Source: Pseudomonas vancouverensis (GTDB taxonomy: Bacteria > Pseudomonadota > Gammaproteobacteria > Pseudomonadales > Pseudomonadaceae). Taken from it: a stretch of 64,000 nucleotides of DNA. The position numbers were made by a program, and so were the translations under genes. This document shows, in pieces, positions 9,322 to 20,395 of this stretch (position 1 is the first letter of the stretch; each line of letters opens with the position of its first letter). The stretch covers positions 434,001 through 498,000 of the forward strand of contig NZ_RRZK01000007.1 in the NCBI RefSeq assembly GCF_004348895.1, given 5' to 3'. The notes below the pieces were generated by a model. It was not told the origin of the DNA and ran no database searches. It saw only the letters and a list, made by a program, of their open reading frames with translations.

Positions 9322-10719
9322 ATGAGCACCCCCGCCCAAGTCGCCCCGAAATTCCCCGACAGCATCTTCCGCGCCTACGACATTCGCGGCACGGTCCCGG
9401 AATTTCTGAATGCTGAAACCGCTTACTGGATCGGTCGCGCCGTCGGCTCGCAAAGTCTCGCCCAGGGCGAACCCAATGTGTCGGTTGGCCGTGATGGTCG
9501 CCTGTCAGGTCCCGAGCTGGTCGCGCAGTTGATCAAAGGCATCGCCGACAGCGGCTGCCATGTCAGTGACGTTGGCCTGGTGCCGACCCCGGCCCTCTAC
9601 TACGCCGCCAACGTACTGGCCGGCAAGTCGGGCGTGATGCTCACCGGCAGCCACAACCCGTCGAACTACAACGGCTTCAAGATCGTCATCGCTGGCGACA
9701 CCCTGGCCAACGAGCAGATCCAGGCGCTGCACGACCGGCTCAAGACCGGCAACCTGAGCAGCGGCCAGGGCAGTGTTACCCAGGTCGAGATCCTTGACCG
9801 CTACACCACTGAAATCGTCCAGGACATCAAACTGGCCCGACGCCTGAAAGTCGTGGTCGACTGCGGCAACGGCGCGGCCGGTGTGATTGCCCCGCAACTG
9901 ATCGAAGCGCTGAACTGCGAAGTCATCCCGCTGTTCTGCGAGGTCGATGGCAACTTCCCGAACCACCATCCGGACCCGGGCAAGCCTGAAAACCTCGTCG
10001 ATCTGATCGACAAGGTCAAGGAAACCAACGCCGACATCGGCCTGGCCTTCGACGGCGATGGCGACCGTGTCGGTGTAGTGACCAACACCGGAAGCATCGT
10101 CTATCCGGATCGCCTGCTGATGCTGTTCGCCCGAGATGTGCTGGCACGCAATCCGGGCGCGGAAATCATTTTCGACGTCAAATGCACCCGCCGCCTGTTC
10201 CCGCTGATCAAGGAATACGGCGGCCAGTCGTTAATGTGGAAGACCGGCCACTCGTTGATCAAAAAGAAAATGAAGCTGTCCGGCGCCCTGTTGGCCGGCG
10301 AAATGAGCGGGCACATCTTCTTCAAGGAGCGCTGGTTCGGTTTCGACGACGGCATCTACAGCGCCGCGCGGCTGCTGGAGATACTCAGCAAGGAAAAATC
10401 CTCGGCTGAAGAGCTCTTCGCGACCTTCCCGAACGATATTTCCACGCCGGAAATCAATATCCATGTGACCGAAGAGAGCAAATTCAGCATCATTGATGCA
10501 CTGCACGACGCGCAGTGGGGTGCAGGCGCCGACCTGACCACCATTGACGGCGTGCGTGTCGACTACGCCAAAGGCTGGGGCCTGGTGCGCGCGTCCAACA
10601 CCACGCCGGTGCTGGTGCTGCGCTTCGAGGCCGATGACGAGGCAGAACTTGCACGCATCAAGGACGTGTTCAAAGTCCAGTTGAAGCGTGTTGCACCTGA
10701 TCTCCAACTACCGTTCTGA
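9322..10719 (+). CDS. algC: phosphomannomutase / phosphoglucomutase
   Basis: A 465-residue alpha-D-phosphohexomutase interconverting mannose- or glucose-1-phosphate and the 6-phosphates. It supplies sugar precursors for alginate, LPS, Psl-type polysaccharides and rhamnolipid. The phosphoserine loop is TGSHNPS with Ser110. The metal-binding loop is FDGDGDRVG, sugar specificity is GEMSGHIFF, and the phosphate-binding loop is VRASNTTPVLVLRFE. I chose the ATG at 9322, preceded by GGAG, because it gives the known Pseudomonas length (463 in P. aeruginosa). A 250-base gap after dut likely contains its own promoter. argB follows after 17 bases. Confidence 0.97.
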   Translation: MSTPAQVAPKFPDSIFRAYDIRGTVPEFLNAETAYWIGRAVGSQSLAQGEPNVSVGRDGRLSGPELVAQLIKGIADSGCHVSDVGLVPTPALYYAANVLAGKSGVMLTGSHNPSNYNGFKIVIAGDTLANEQIQALHDRLKTGNLSSGQGSVTQVEILDRYTTEIVQDIKLARRLKVVVDCGNGAAGVIAPQLIEALNCEVIPLFCEVDGNFPNHHPDPGKPENLVDLIDKVKETNADIGLAFDGDGDRVGVVTNTGSIVYPDRLLMLFARDVLARNPGAEIIFDVKCTRRLFPLIKEYGGQSLMWKTGHSLIKKKMKLSGALLAGEMSGHIFFKERWFGFDDGIYSAARLLEILSKEKSSAEELFATFPNDISTPEINIHVTEESKFSIIDALHDAQWGAGADLTTIDGVRVDYAKGWGLVRASNTTPVLVLRFEADDEAELARIKDVFKVQLKRVAPDLQLPF

Positions 10720-10736
10720 TTCACCCGGAGCCCTGA

Positions 10737-11642
<906 letters not shown>

Positions 11643-11658
11643 GCGCTGGCGTAAACGA

Positions 11659-11698
11659 AAAGACCCCGCTCAGGCTGGCTGAGCGGGGTCTTTTTTTG
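11659..11698 (+). terminator. rho-independent terminator of algC-argB
   Basis: AAAGACCCCGCTCAG and CTGAGCGGGGTCTTTTTTT form a stem of about 13 bp with a loop of about 6 bases, followed by a T run. It starts 16 bases after the argB stop. Confidence 0.95.
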
Positions 11699-11731
11699 CC
11701 TGTGCCTTTTACCTTGTGGGAGCGGGCGGTG

Positions 11732-12376
11732 TCAGACGCCGAATTGGGCGCGGTAGGCTTCCACGGCTGGCAAATGCTGCTTGAGCTGCGGATCGTCCGC
11801 CAGGAACTCCAGTACCTGGTTCAACGAAACGATGCTGATCACCGGAATACCGAAGTCGCGCTCCACTTCCTGGATCGCCGACAGCTCGCCGTTGCCACGC
11901 TCCTGGCGGTTCAGGGCAATCAGCACGCCGGCGGCCTTGGCGCCGTCCTGGGAAGCAATGATCTGCATCACTTCACGAATGGCCGTGCCGGCGGTGATCA
12001 CGTCATCGATGATCAGCACTTCACCGGTCAACGGTGCGCCTACCAGGCTGCCGCCTTCGCCGTGCGCCTTGGCTTCCTTGCGGTTGAAGCACCATGGCAG
12101 GTCACGGTCATGATGCTCGGCCAGCGCCACGGCGGTCGTCGCCGCCAGCGGGATGCCTTTGTAGGCCGGGCCAAACAGAACGTCGAAGGGAATACCGCTC
12201 TCGGCAATGGCCGCGGCATAGAAACGGCCCAGCTGCGCCAGGGCGGAACCTGAGTTGAACAGGCCTGCGTTGAAGAAGTAAGGACTGGTGCGTCCGGACT
12301 TCAGGGTGAACTCGCCGAAGCGCAAAACGCCGCGATCGATGGCAAAACGGATGAAATCGCGCTGATACGCTTGCAT
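11732..12376 (-). CDS. pyrE: orotate phosphoribosyltransferase
   Basis: A 214-residue enzyme that joins orotate to PRPP to give OMP in de novo pyrimidine synthesis. The PRPP-binding signature [13 protein letters not shown] is present. The N-terminus, [20 protein letters not shown], aligns with the known PyrE start, so I chose the ATG at 12376 rather than an in-frame ATG four codons upstream. [11 protein letters not shown] is also typical. It is divergent from crc, an arrangement conserved in Pseudomonas. Confidence 0.97.
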   Translation of the reverse strand: MQAYQRDFIRFAIDRGVLRFGEFTLKSGRTSPYFFNAGLFNSGSALAQLGRFYAAAIAESGIPFDVLFGPAYKGIPLAATTAVALAEHHDRDLPWCFNRKEAKAHGEGGSLVGAPLTGEVLIIDDVITAGTAIREVMQIIASQDGAKAAGVLIALNRQERGNGELSAIQEVERDFGIPVISIVSLNQVLEFLADDPQLKQHLPAVEAYRAQFGV

Positions 12377-12412
12377 GAAAAACCCCAAATACCACGGATT
12401 TAGCTAATTAGG

Positions 12413-12433
12413 TACACGCCGTGTATCATACAC
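12413..12433. promoter_or_regulatory. TACAC/GTGTA inverted half-sites between pyrE and crc
   Basis: The 80-base pyrE-crc spacer contains TACAC-GCC-GTGTA immediately continued by GTGTA-TCA-TACAC. Three alternating half-sites therefore share a central GTGTA. This could be an operator, or overlapping -10 regions of two divergent promoters. It is seen directly; the function is inferred. Confidence 0.4.
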
Positions 12434-12456
12434 GCACGCGATTTTTGGGGCCATTT

Positions 12457-13236
12457 ATGCGGATCATCAGTGTGAACGTCAATGGTATTCAGGCTGCAGT
12501 CGAGCGAGGTTTGCTCAGTTGGCTGCAAGCACAGAATGCCGACGTCATCTGTCTGCAGGACACCCGTGCCTCCGCCTTTGAACTGGACGATCCAGCCTTC
12601 CAACTGGATGGATACTTCCTTTATGCCTGCGACGCCGAAGTCCCCGCCCAAGGTGGTGTGGCTTTGTATTCGCGGTTGCAACCGAAGGCTGTCATCAGCG
12701 GTCTCGGCTTCGAGACGGCCGACCGCTACGGGCGCTACCTGCAAGCAGATTTCGACAAAGTCAGTATTGCTACCTTGTTACTCCCGTCCGGCATGAACGG
12801 CGATGAAGACCTGAACCAGAAGTTCAAGCTCATGGACGACTTCGCCAAGTACCTGGACAAACAACGCCGCAAGCGCCGCGAGTACATTTATTGTGGCTCG
12901 CTGTACGTGGCGCAGCAGAAGCTGGACATCAAGAACTGGCGCGACAGCCAGCAATCACCGGGCTTCCTGGCACCAGAGCGTGCCTGGATGGACGAGATTG
13001 TCGGCAACATGGGCTACGTTGATGCCCTGCGCGAAGTCAGCCGCGAAGGCGATCAGTACAGCTGGTGGCCGGATAACGAACAGGCCGAAATGCTCAACCT
13101 CGGTTGGCGCTTCGACTATCAGTTGCTGACCCCGGGCTTGCGTCGCTTTGTACGCAGCGCACGCCTGCCTCGTCAGCCGCGGTTCTCGCAACACGCGCCG
13201 CTGATCGTGGACTACGACTGGACGCTGACTATCTAA
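12457..13236 (+). CDS. crc: catabolite repression control protein
   Basis: A 259-residue protein of the endonuclease/exonuclease/phosphatase fold, starting MRIISVNVNGIQAAVERGLL and containing VICLQDTRA and DYDWTL. Crc lacks nuclease activity; together with Hfq it blocks translation of mRNAs for less favoured carbon sources and is titrated by CrcZ-type sRNAs. The length equals the P. aeruginosa protein when the ATG at 12457 is used; an upstream in-frame start at 12421 runs through the inverted half-sites and is unlikely. Its place beside pyrE is the conserved one. Confidence 0.97.
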   Translation: MRIISVNVNGIQAAVERGLLSWLQAQNADVICLQDTRASAFELDDPAFQLDGYFLYACDAEVPAQGGVALYSRLQPKAVISGLGFETADRYGRYLQADFDKVSIATLLLPSGMNGDEDLNQKFKLMDDFAKYLDKQRRKRREYIYCGSLYVAQQKLDIKNWRDSQQSPGFLAPERAWMDEIVGNMGYVDALREVSREGDQYSWWPDNEQAEMLNLGWRFDYQLLTPGLRRFVRSARLPRQPRFSQHAPLIVDYDWTLTI

Positions 13237-13252
13237 GCGCCGTTTTGCAGTC

Positions 13253-13289
13253 AAAAAATGCCCGTATCGCAAGATACGGGCATTTTTTA
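13253..13289. terminator. bidirectional terminator between crc and gltS
   Basis: AAAAAATGCCCGTATC, a short GCAA loop and GATACGGGCATTTTTT form a stem of about 14 bp with A and T tracts on either side, serving the convergent crc and gltS transcripts. Confidence 0.93.
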
Positions 13290-13313
13290 TGCCTCATTCA
13301 AATCGGCTGCGCC

Positions 13314-14522
13314 TTAAAGTGCGACAAAAAACGGCAGGGTCAGGTAAAGCTTGATCACGATGACATTAATGATATCGATGAAGAACGCCCCCACCATCGG
13401 CACGACCAGGAACGCAATGGGCGAAGGTCCAAAGCGTTGAGTGACCGCTTGCATGTTGGCGATGGCCGTCGGCGTTGCTCCCAGGCCAAAACCACAATGC
13501 CCTGCCGCCAATACGGCCGCATCGTAGTTGCTGCCCATCACCCTGAACGTGACGAAAATCGCGAACAGCGCCATGAACAATGCCTGTACCGCCAGAATGA
13601 TGAAAATCGGCAAGGCCAGTGCTGCCAGATCCCACAGCTTGAGCGACATCAGCGCGATTGCCAGAAACAGCGACAGGCTGACATTACCGAGGACGGAAAC
13701 CTCTCGCTCAAACACCTGATACAGGCCCAGGGCCGAAAGACCGTTGCGCAACAGCACGCCCACGAACAGTACACAAACGAATGTCGGCAACTCGAATGCT
13801 GTACCGAGCAACCAACCATTCAAAAGATTGCCCGCCAGCAGGCTCACTGCGATCAGGGCCAGGGTTTCGATGAACGAAAACGGCGTGATTGAACGCTCCT
13901 TGTTCGGCTGCTCGAACCCCTTTGGCAGACGAGGCGCCTCCTGCTTGTTGCAGCCGGTGACATGCACCCGCTTGATGAGCAAGCGAGCGACGGGGCCACC
14001 AATCAAGCCGCCCAATACCAGGCCAAAGGTCGCGGAGGCCATTGCCAGCTCAGAAGCAGAAGCCAGACCGTATTTCTCACTGAACAACGTTCCCCACGCG
14101 GCACCGGTTCCGTGACCGCCCGCCAAGGTCACTGAACCCGTCAACAACCCCATCAGCGGATCGAGCCCCAGTGCAGTTGCGAGTCCGATACCCATGGCGT
14201 TTTGCAGCAGCAAAAAACCACTGACGGTCAACAGGAATACAACCACGATGCGCCCGCCTTTCTTGAGACTGGCAAAGTCGGCACTTAGACCGATGGTGGC
14301 AAAAAAGGCCAGCATCAAGGGTGTTTGCATTGAGGTGTCAAAGCGGACTTGAATATCAAACATACGCAATAGCAAAAACACCAACGACACCAGCAAACCG
14401 CCGGCAACTGGCTCGGGTATGTTGAAGTTGCGCAGGACACCGACACGAGCCACGAGAGCACGCCCCAACAGAAGTACCAGTGAGGCGGCCACGAGCGTTC
14501 CATAAAAATCTAGCTGAATCAT
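13314..14522 (-). CDS. gltS: sodium/glutamate symporter
   Basis: A 402-residue, highly hydrophobic inner-membrane protein of the GltS (ESS) family, which imports glutamate with Na+. The two inverted re-entrant loops are recognisable: TLAGGHGTGAAWG in the first half and AAGHCGFGLGATPTAIANM in the second. The C-terminus (VPMVGAFFIDIINVIVIKLY) is typical. Base composition appears lower in GC than its neighbours, and in P. aeruginosa crc is followed directly by the DUF4870 gene, so gltS looks inserted here. It stands alone between two terminators. Confidence 0.93.
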   Translation of the reverse strand: MIQLDFYGTLVAASLVLLLGRALVARVGVLRNFNIPEPVAGGLLVSLVFLLLRMFDIQVRFDTSMQTPLMLAFFATIGLSADFASLKKGGRIVVVFLLTVSGFLLLQNAMGIGLATALGLDPLMGLLTGSVTLAGGHGTGAAWGTLFSEKYGLASASELAMASATFGLVLGGLIGGPVARLLIKRVHVTGCNKQEAPRLPKGFEQPNKERSITPFSFIETLALIAVSLLAGNLLNGWLLGTAFELPTFVCVLFVGVLLRNGLSALGLYQVFEREVSVLGNVSLSLFLAIALMSLKLWDLAALALPIFIILAVQALFMALFAIFVTFRVMGSNYDAAVLAAGHCGFGLGATPTAIANMQAVTQRFGPSPIAFLVVPMVGAFFIDIINVIVIKLYLTLPFFVAL

Positions 14523-14890
14523 TTTGATATTCTTGTCTATGTATTCAGAGGCGAACTTTGCATCTGCGAACGCCTCACGAATCGGTTGATGGCATCAATA
14601 TTGATTGCACTGGAATTCAAGAACCTTCGACGGCTTGAATGTCTCGAAATATTTCTGATTGAATATTACGTACGGCAACTTTAACAACCACAAAGTCTTG
14701 CTGCCAAGGAGGTGTACGACATAGGAACGTAACAGTTGTGACTAAAGATGTAAGTTTACGATCGGTATAAAATTTATTGCACCACTCATCTTTCGCAGAT
14801 TAATCCTACATACGCACTAAGTTTTATTTAGTTGCAAAAAAATACCCTGACAAGTCAGGGTATTTTCAAACATGCACTTTCAACTAAAGG
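14523..14890. other. AT-rich gene-free stretch upstream of gltS
   Basis: This 368-base gap is clearly poorer in GC than the flanks. It holds the gltS upstream region and, at its right end, the terminator of the leftward DUF4870 gene. I find no ORF with coding character or a recognisable RNA. Confidence 0.5.
14836..14868 (-). terminator. terminator of the DUF4870 gene
   Basis: AAAATACCCTGAC, a short loop and GTCAGGGTATTTT form a stem of about 13 bp with A/T tracts on both sides. It lies just after the DUF4870 stop on the minus strand and could also act in the opposite direction. Confidence 0.85.
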
Positions 14891-15259
14891 CTATTTTATC
14901 AATCGCCAGGTGAATGGGTAACGGTAAGGCAACCCATCGTTGGCCTTCACGCCTGCGATGATGGTCAGCACCAACGCACCAATGGCAACCAGGCCAAACA
15001 GGAAGAAGCCGATTATCACCACCATCAGCAAGAAACTGATCGCCGAGGCAATCGCGACGGTGATCTGAAAGTTAAGTGCTTCCTTACCCTGAGCATCGAT
15101 AAACGGGTCCATTTCTCGTTTCATCTGCCAGAGAATCAGCGGGCCGATGATGGTACCGAATGGAATCCAGATCCCCAGCAAGGCGGACAAGTGACAAAAC
15201 ATGGCCCACTGACGAACTTCCTGGCTCGGCTTGGGTAGCAACTCTTGCTCATCACTCAT
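14891..15259 (-). CDS. DUF4870 small membrane protein
   Basis: A 122-residue protein with three or four predicted membrane segments (HLSALLGIWIPFGTIIGPLI; AIASAISFLLMVVIIGFFLF; AIGALVLTIIAGVKA). It carries the family hallmark DAQGKEALNFQIT, a polar stretch between helices 1 and 2. DUF4870 proteins have no established function. The ATG at 15259 has an AAGGAG site; the longer reading adds seven residues with no ribosome site. The homologue lies beside crc and rph in P. aeruginosa. Confidence 0.88.
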   Translation of the reverse strand: MSDEQELLPKPSQEVRQWAMFCHLSALLGIWIPFGTIIGPLILWQMKREMDPFIDAQGKEALNFQITVAIASAISFLLMVVIIGFFLFGLVAIGALVLTIIAGVKANDGLPYRYPFTWRLIK

Positions 15260-15288
15260 CGCATTCTCCTTGCGCTTCAAAGCCCTGC

Positions 15289-16011
15289 TCAGTCGGCCAG
15301 TGCAGCCTTCTGCAGTTCAAAAATTTCGTTCATGCCCTTTTTCGCCAGCTCCAGCATCGCGTTCAGCTCTTCAGGCTGGAACGGCGCGCCTTCGGCAGTG
15401 CCCTGGACTTCGATGAAACCGCCAGCGCTGGTCATCACCACGTTCAGATCGGTCTCGGCGGCCGAATCTTCGAGGTAGTCGAGGTCAAGCACCGGCTCGC
15501 CCTTGTACATGCCCACGGAGACGGCTGCGATCATCTGCTTGACCGGGTCGCCAGCCTTCAGGCCGCCACGCTTCTTGATCACTTTCAGCGCATCGATCAA
15601 GGCAACCATGGAGCCGGTGATAGAGGCCGTGCGGGTACCGCCATCGGCCTGGATCACGTCGCAGTCGACGTACAGGGTCACGTCACCGAGCTTGGACATG
15701 TCCAGCGCAGCGCGCAGGGAGCGACCGATCAGACGCTGGATTTCCAGGGTGCGACCGCCCTGCTTGCCACGGCTGGCTTCACGCTGGTTACGCTCGCCGG
15801 TGGCACGCGGCAGCATGCCGTATTCGGCGGTCAACCAACCCTGGCCCTGACCCTTGAGGAAACGTGGCACGCCCGGCTCAACGCTGACGGTGCAGATAAC
15901 CTTGGTATCACCGAACTCGACCAGTACAGAACCCTCGGCGTGTTTGGTGTAGTTGCGGGTAATGCGGATCGAGCGGAGCTGATCGGCAGCGCGACCACTT
16001 GGACGTATCAT
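15289..16011 (-). CDS. rph: ribonuclease PH
   Basis: A 240-residue phosphorolytic 3'-5' exoribonuclease that trims tRNA 3' ends. Motifs: [20 protein letters not shown] at the N-terminus, [12 protein letters not shown], the nucleotide-binding [20 protein letters not shown], and [18 protein letters not shown], which holds catalytic and phosphate-binding residues. The start at 16011 (MIRPSGR) gives the usual Pseudomonas length (239 in P. aeruginosa). It is divergent from yicC. Confidence 0.96.
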   Translation of the reverse strand: MIRPSGRAADQLRSIRITRNYTKHAEGSVLVEFGDTKVICTVSVEPGVPRFLKGQGQGWLTAEYGMLPRATGERNQREASRGKQGGRTLEIQRLIGRSLRAALDMSKLGDVTLYVDCDVIQADGGTRTASITGSMVALIDALKVIKKRGGLKAGDPVKQMIAAVSVGMYKGEPVLDLDYLEDSAAETDLNVVMTSAGGFIEVQGTAEGAPFQPEELNAMLELAKKGMNEIFELQKAALAD

Positions 16012-16280
16012 AGGGAATACCTGTACTGGGGACGGAAAACTGCCGAGCATTATAGAGCCGCCGACCGTCACTGGGCACTTCTTAAAAAAATCCCCCGACG
16101 ACCGAGGGCTCTGGACCGCGTACCGGCAAAGGTTTGCAAGCGTTTGTCAGGCCCGGTATTTGGGCGCATCCGCGCCACTGCGCTACAATCCTGCGCCTTT
16201 GCTGCCAGTCGGCTTTAATTCATTGATATCGGATTCCCGGAACCGCTGTTCTGTGCCGATCTGCATTGTGAGGTACCGCC

Positions 16281-17144
16281 ATGGTGCACAGCATGACCGC
16301 CTTCGCCCGCGTCGAAAAAGCCGGCGCCCAGGGCACCTTGAGCTGGGAACTGCGCTCGGTCAACAGCCGCTACCTTGAGCCGCACCTGCGCCTGCCGGAA
16401 ACCTTCCGCGACCTCGAAGGAGCCGTACGCGAAGCCCTGCGTCAGGGCGTTTCGCGGGGCAAGCTCGAGTGCACCCTGCGCTTCACCGAGGAAAACACCG
16501 GCAAGGCCCTGCAGATTGACCAGGCACGCGCGGCGCAGCTGGTCGCCGCTGCCGAAACCATTGCCGGACTGATCAACAACCCGGCGCCGTTGAACCCGCT
16601 GGAAGTGCTGGCCTGGCCTGGCGTATTGGTCGGCGACGCGACGGATCCGCAAGCGCTGAATGCCGAAGCACTGGCGCTGTTCAATCAAGGTCTCAAGGAG
16701 CTGAAGGCCGGCCGCGAGCGCGAAGGCGCGGAGCTGGCACGCTTGATCAACGAGCGCCTGACCTCCATCGAAGAAGACGTGGTGACCCTGCGCGAACTGA
16801 TCCCGCAGATGCTCGCCACCCAGCGCCAGAAAGTCCTCGACCGCTTTGCCGACATGAAAGCCGAGATGGATCCGCAGCGTCTCGAGCAGGAAATGGTCAT
16901 GCTCGCGCAAAAAAGCGACGTCGCCGAAGAACTGGATCGCCTGAGCACTCACATCATCGAAGTTCGCCGGGTGCTCAAGTCCGGTGGTGCGGCCGGGCGC
17001 CGCCTGGATTTCCTGATGCAAGAGCTCAACCGCGAAGCCAACACACTGGGCTCCAAAGCCTTCGACCCGCGCAGCACCCAGGCTGCGGTCAACCTCAAGG
17101 TGTTGATCGAGCAGATGCGCGAACAAGTGCAGAATATTGAGTAA
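16281..17144 (+). CDS. yicC: YicC family endoribonuclease
   Basis: A 287-residue protein, the same length as E. coli YicC. It has the conserved start MVHSMTAFARVE, then SWELRSVNSRYLEP and the C-terminal domain with SGGAAGRRLDFLMQELNREA followed by NTLGSKA. E. coli YicC has been reported to act as an endoribonuclease affecting the RyhB sRNA; that is family knowledge and is untested here. It lies 12 bases upstream of gmk, as in many bacteria. Confidence 0.92.
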   Translation: MVHSMTAFARVEKAGAQGTLSWELRSVNSRYLEPHLRLPETFRDLEGAVREALRQGVSRGKLECTLRFTEENTGKALQIDQARAAQLVAAAETIAGLINNPAPLNPLEVLAWPGVLVGDATDPQALNAEALALFNQGLKELKAGREREGAELARLINERLTSIEEDVVTLRELIPQMLATQRQKVLDRFADMKAEMDPQRLEQEMVMLAQKSDVAEELDRLSTHIIEVRRVLKSGGAAGRRLDFLMQELNREANTLGSKAFDPRSTQAAVNLKVLIEQMREQVQNIE

Positions 17145-17777
<633 letters not shown>

Positions 17778-17944
17778 ACAGCTCTTCCCAAAACAGCTGC
17801 AAGGGCTTTACATTGGCACTTGCAGCGCGTTGAAGGGCTTGGTCAAAAAATCAGCGCTTCCCTAATCGCTGGTGATTTTTTAAACTGTTGAGTCCGCTCG
17901 CCCATCCGGGCAGCGCGCATATTGCATTTGCTACGAGGAAGACC

Positions 17945-18208
17945 ATGGCCCGCGTAACCGTTGAAGACTGCCTAGAACACGTGGATAACCGCTTTGAGCT
18001 GGTCATGCTCTCTACCAAGCGTGCCCGTCAACTGGCCACCGGCGGCAAAGAGCCGAAAGTAGCCTGGGAAAACGACAAGCCTACCGTTGTCGCCCTGCGC
18101 GAAATCGCTGAAGGCCTGATCGACTACGCAGCCATCGCCGAAGCCGAAATCGTTGAAGATGAACCGCTTTTCGCTGCATTCGAGGACGAGTCCAACGAGG
18201 CCGTCTAA
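17945..18208 (+). CDS. rpoZ: RNA polymerase omega subunit
   Basis: An 87-residue protein starting [23 protein letters not shown] and containing [10 protein letters not shown], the conserved omega core that latches the beta-prime C-terminus and forms part of a ppGpp site in RNA polymerase. The ATG at 17945 has an ACGAGGAAG site just upstream. It is 57 bases before spoT in the standard rpoZ-spoT order. Confidence 0.97.
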   Translation: MARVTVEDCLEHVDNRFELVMLSTKRARQLATGGKEPKVAWENDKPTVVALREIAEGLIDYAAIAEAEIVEDEPLFAAFEDESNEAV

Positions 18209-18265
18209 GCCTATGCCTGGTCGACGTAGCACGGCGCGGGATCACAGCTTACGGCAGGAGACATC

Positions 18266-20371
18266 ATGCCGAGCATAGACGCCCTCGCCGATCGCTTATC
18301 GACCTACCTCGGCACGGACCAGGTCAACCTGGTCCGCCGAGCGTATTTCTACGCCGAACAAGCCCACGACGGCCAGCGCCGCCGCAGCGGCGAGGCGTAC
18401 GTCACGCACCCTCTTGCGGTGGCAAATATTCTTGCCGATATGCACATGGACCATCAGAGCCTGATGGCTGCGATGCTGCATGACGTAATCGAAGACACCG
18501 GCATTGCCAAGGAAGCGCTGCAAGCGCAGTTCGGCGAAACCGTGGCCGAACTGGTCGACGGGGTCAGCAAGCTGACCCAGATGAACTTCGAGACCAAGGC
18601 TGAAGCCCAGGCCGAAAACTTCCAGAAGATGGCCATGGCCATGGCGCGCGATATTCGTGTGATCCTGGTCAAGCTGGCCGACCGCCTGCACAACATGCGC
18701 ACGCTGGAAGTGCTGTCCGGCGAAAAACGCCGACGTATCGCCAAGGAAACCCTGGAAATCTATGCACCCATCGCCAACCGGCTGGGCATGCACGCCATTC
18801 GCATAGAGTTCGAAGACCTCGGCTTCAAGGCCATGCACCCGATGCGTTCCGCGCGGATCTACCAGGCGGTCAAACGCGCCCGGGGCAACCGCAAGGAAAT
18901 CGTCAACAAGATCGAAGAATCCTTGAGCCACTGCCTGGCCATCGACGGCATCCAGGGCGAGGTCAGCGGTCGCCAGAAACACCTCTACGGCATCTACAAG
19001 AAAATGCGTGGCAAGCGCCGGGCCTTCAACGAGATCATGGACGTCTACGCGTTCCGGATCATCGTCGACAAGGTCGATACCTGCTACCGCGTGCTGGGTG
19101 CTGTACATAATCTGTACAAGCCGTTGCCGGGTCGCTTCAAGGATTACATCGCGATTCCCAAGGCCAACGGCTATCAGTCGCTGCACACCACGCTGTTCGG
19201 CATGCACGGTGTTCCGATCGAGATCCAGATCCGCACCCGTGAAATGGAGGAGATGGCCAACAACGGCATCGCTGCCCATTGGCTGTACAAATCCAGCGGC
19301 GACGAACAACCGAAAGGCACTCACGCCCGCGCCCGCCAGTGGGTCAAAGGCGTGCTGGAAATGCAGCAACGTGCCGGCAACTCGCTGGAATTCATCGAAA
19401 GCGTGAAGATCGACCTGTTCCCGGACGAGGTCTACGTGTTCACGCCCAAAGGCCGGATCATGGAGCTGCCCAAAGGCTCCACGGCGGTCGACTTCGCCTA
19501 CGCGGTGCACACCGACGTCGGCAACAGTTGCATTGCCTGCCGGATCAACCGCCGCCTCGCACCGCTGTCCGAACCCCTGCAAAGCGGCTCCACGGTCGAG
19601 ATTGTCAGCGCGCCGGGGGCACGGCCGAACCCGGCCTGGCTCAACTTCGTGGTCACCGGCAAGGCTCGTACGCACATCCGCCATGCGTTGAAGCTGCAAC
19701 GCCGCTCCGAATCCATCAGCCTCGGCGAGCGCCTGCTGAACAAGGTCCTCAACGGCTTCGACAGTGCGCTGGAGAAAATCCCCGCCGAACGTATTCAGGC
19801 GATGCTTGCCGAATACCGCCTGGAACTGATCGAAGACTTGCTGGAAGACATCGGCCTGGGCAATCGCATGGCCTATGTGGTGGCACGTCGACTGCTCGGC
19901 GAAGGCGAACAGTTGCCCAGCCCGGAAGGTCCGCTGGCCATTCGCGGCACCGAAGGCCTGGTACTCAGCTACGCCAAGTGCTGCACGCCGATTCCCGGCG
20001 ACCCGATTGTCGGCCATCTGTCTGCCGGAAAAGGCATGGTCGTGCACCTGGACAACTGCCGTAACATCAGCGAAATCCGCCACAACCCGGAAAAATGCAT
20101 CCAGCTCTCCTGGGCCAAGGATGTCACCGGCGAATTCAACGTCGAATTGCGCGTCGAGCTGGAACACCAGCGTGGCCTGATCGCCCTGCTGGCCAGCAGC
20201 GTCAACGCGGCCGACGGCAACATCGAAAAAATCAGCATGGACGAACGCGATGGTCGCATCAGCGTGGTTCAGTTGGTGGTCAGCGTGCACGACCGTGTGC
20301 ACCTGGCCCGCGTGATCAAGAAACTGCGCGCACTGACCGGGGTGATCCGCATTACCCGCATGCGTGCATAA
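18266..20371 (+). CDS. spoT: bifunctional (p)ppGpp synthetase/hydrolase
   Basis: A 701-residue RelA/SpoT homologue. The HD hydrolase domain is N-terminal (THPLAVANILADMHMDHQSL, LHDVIEDT, KLADRLHNMRTL), so hydrolysis is predicted to be active. The synthetase domain lies around 230-350 (YGIYKKMRGK, YAFRIIVDKVDTCYRVLG, DYIAIPKANGYQSLHT). TGS (around 385-450, VYVFTPKGRIMELPKGSTAVDFAY) and a C-terminal ACT domain (ELRVELEHQRGLIALLASSV) follow. It controls stringent-response alarmone levels. It is cotranscribed with rpoZ and followed by ridA. Confidence 0.97.
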   Translation: MPSIDALADRLSTYLGTDQVNLVRRAYFYAEQAHDGQRRRSGEAYVTHPLAVANILADMHMDHQSLMAAMLHDVIEDTGIAKEALQAQFGETVAELVDGVSKLTQMNFETKAEAQAENFQKMAMAMARDIRVILVKLADRLHNMRTLEVLSGEKRRRIAKETLEIYAPIANRLGMHAIRIEFEDLGFKAMHPMRSARIYQAVKRARGNRKEIVNKIEESLSHCLAIDGIQGEVSGRQKHLYGIYKKMRGKRRAFNEIMDVYAFRIIVDKVDTCYRVLGAVHNLYKPLPGRFKDYIAIPKANGYQSLHTTLFGMHGVPIEIQIRTREMEEMANNGIAAHWLYKSSGDEQPKGTHARARQWVKGVLEMQQRAGNSLEFIESVKIDLFPDEVYVFTPKGRIMELPKGSTAVDFAYAVHTDVGNSCIACRINRRLAPLSEPLQSGSTVEIVSAPGARPNPAWLNFVVTGKARTHIRHALKLQRRSESISLGERLLNKVLNGFDSALEKIPAERIQAMLAEYRLELIEDLLEDIGLGNRMAYVVARRLLGEGEQLPSPEGPLAIRGTEGLVLSYAKCCTPIPGDPIVGHLSAGKGMVVHLDNCRNISEIRHNPEKCIQLSWAKDVTGEFNVELRVELEHQRGLIALLASSVNAADGNIEKISMDERDGRISVVQLVVSVHDRVHLARVIKKLRALTGVIRITRMRA

Positions 20372-20395
20372 GCCCACTCTTACAAGGAGTCATTC

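Noticed and set aside
17778..17944. Possible small RNA or terminator between gmk and rpoZ
   Set aside because: Some stem potential, but no strong hairpin with T tract and no sRNA family that I recognise.
18296..20377. A 693-codon open frame opposite spoT
   Set aside because: It is the antisense shadow of spoT with GC-skewed codons, no ribosome site and His/Gln/Val-rich low-complexity translation.
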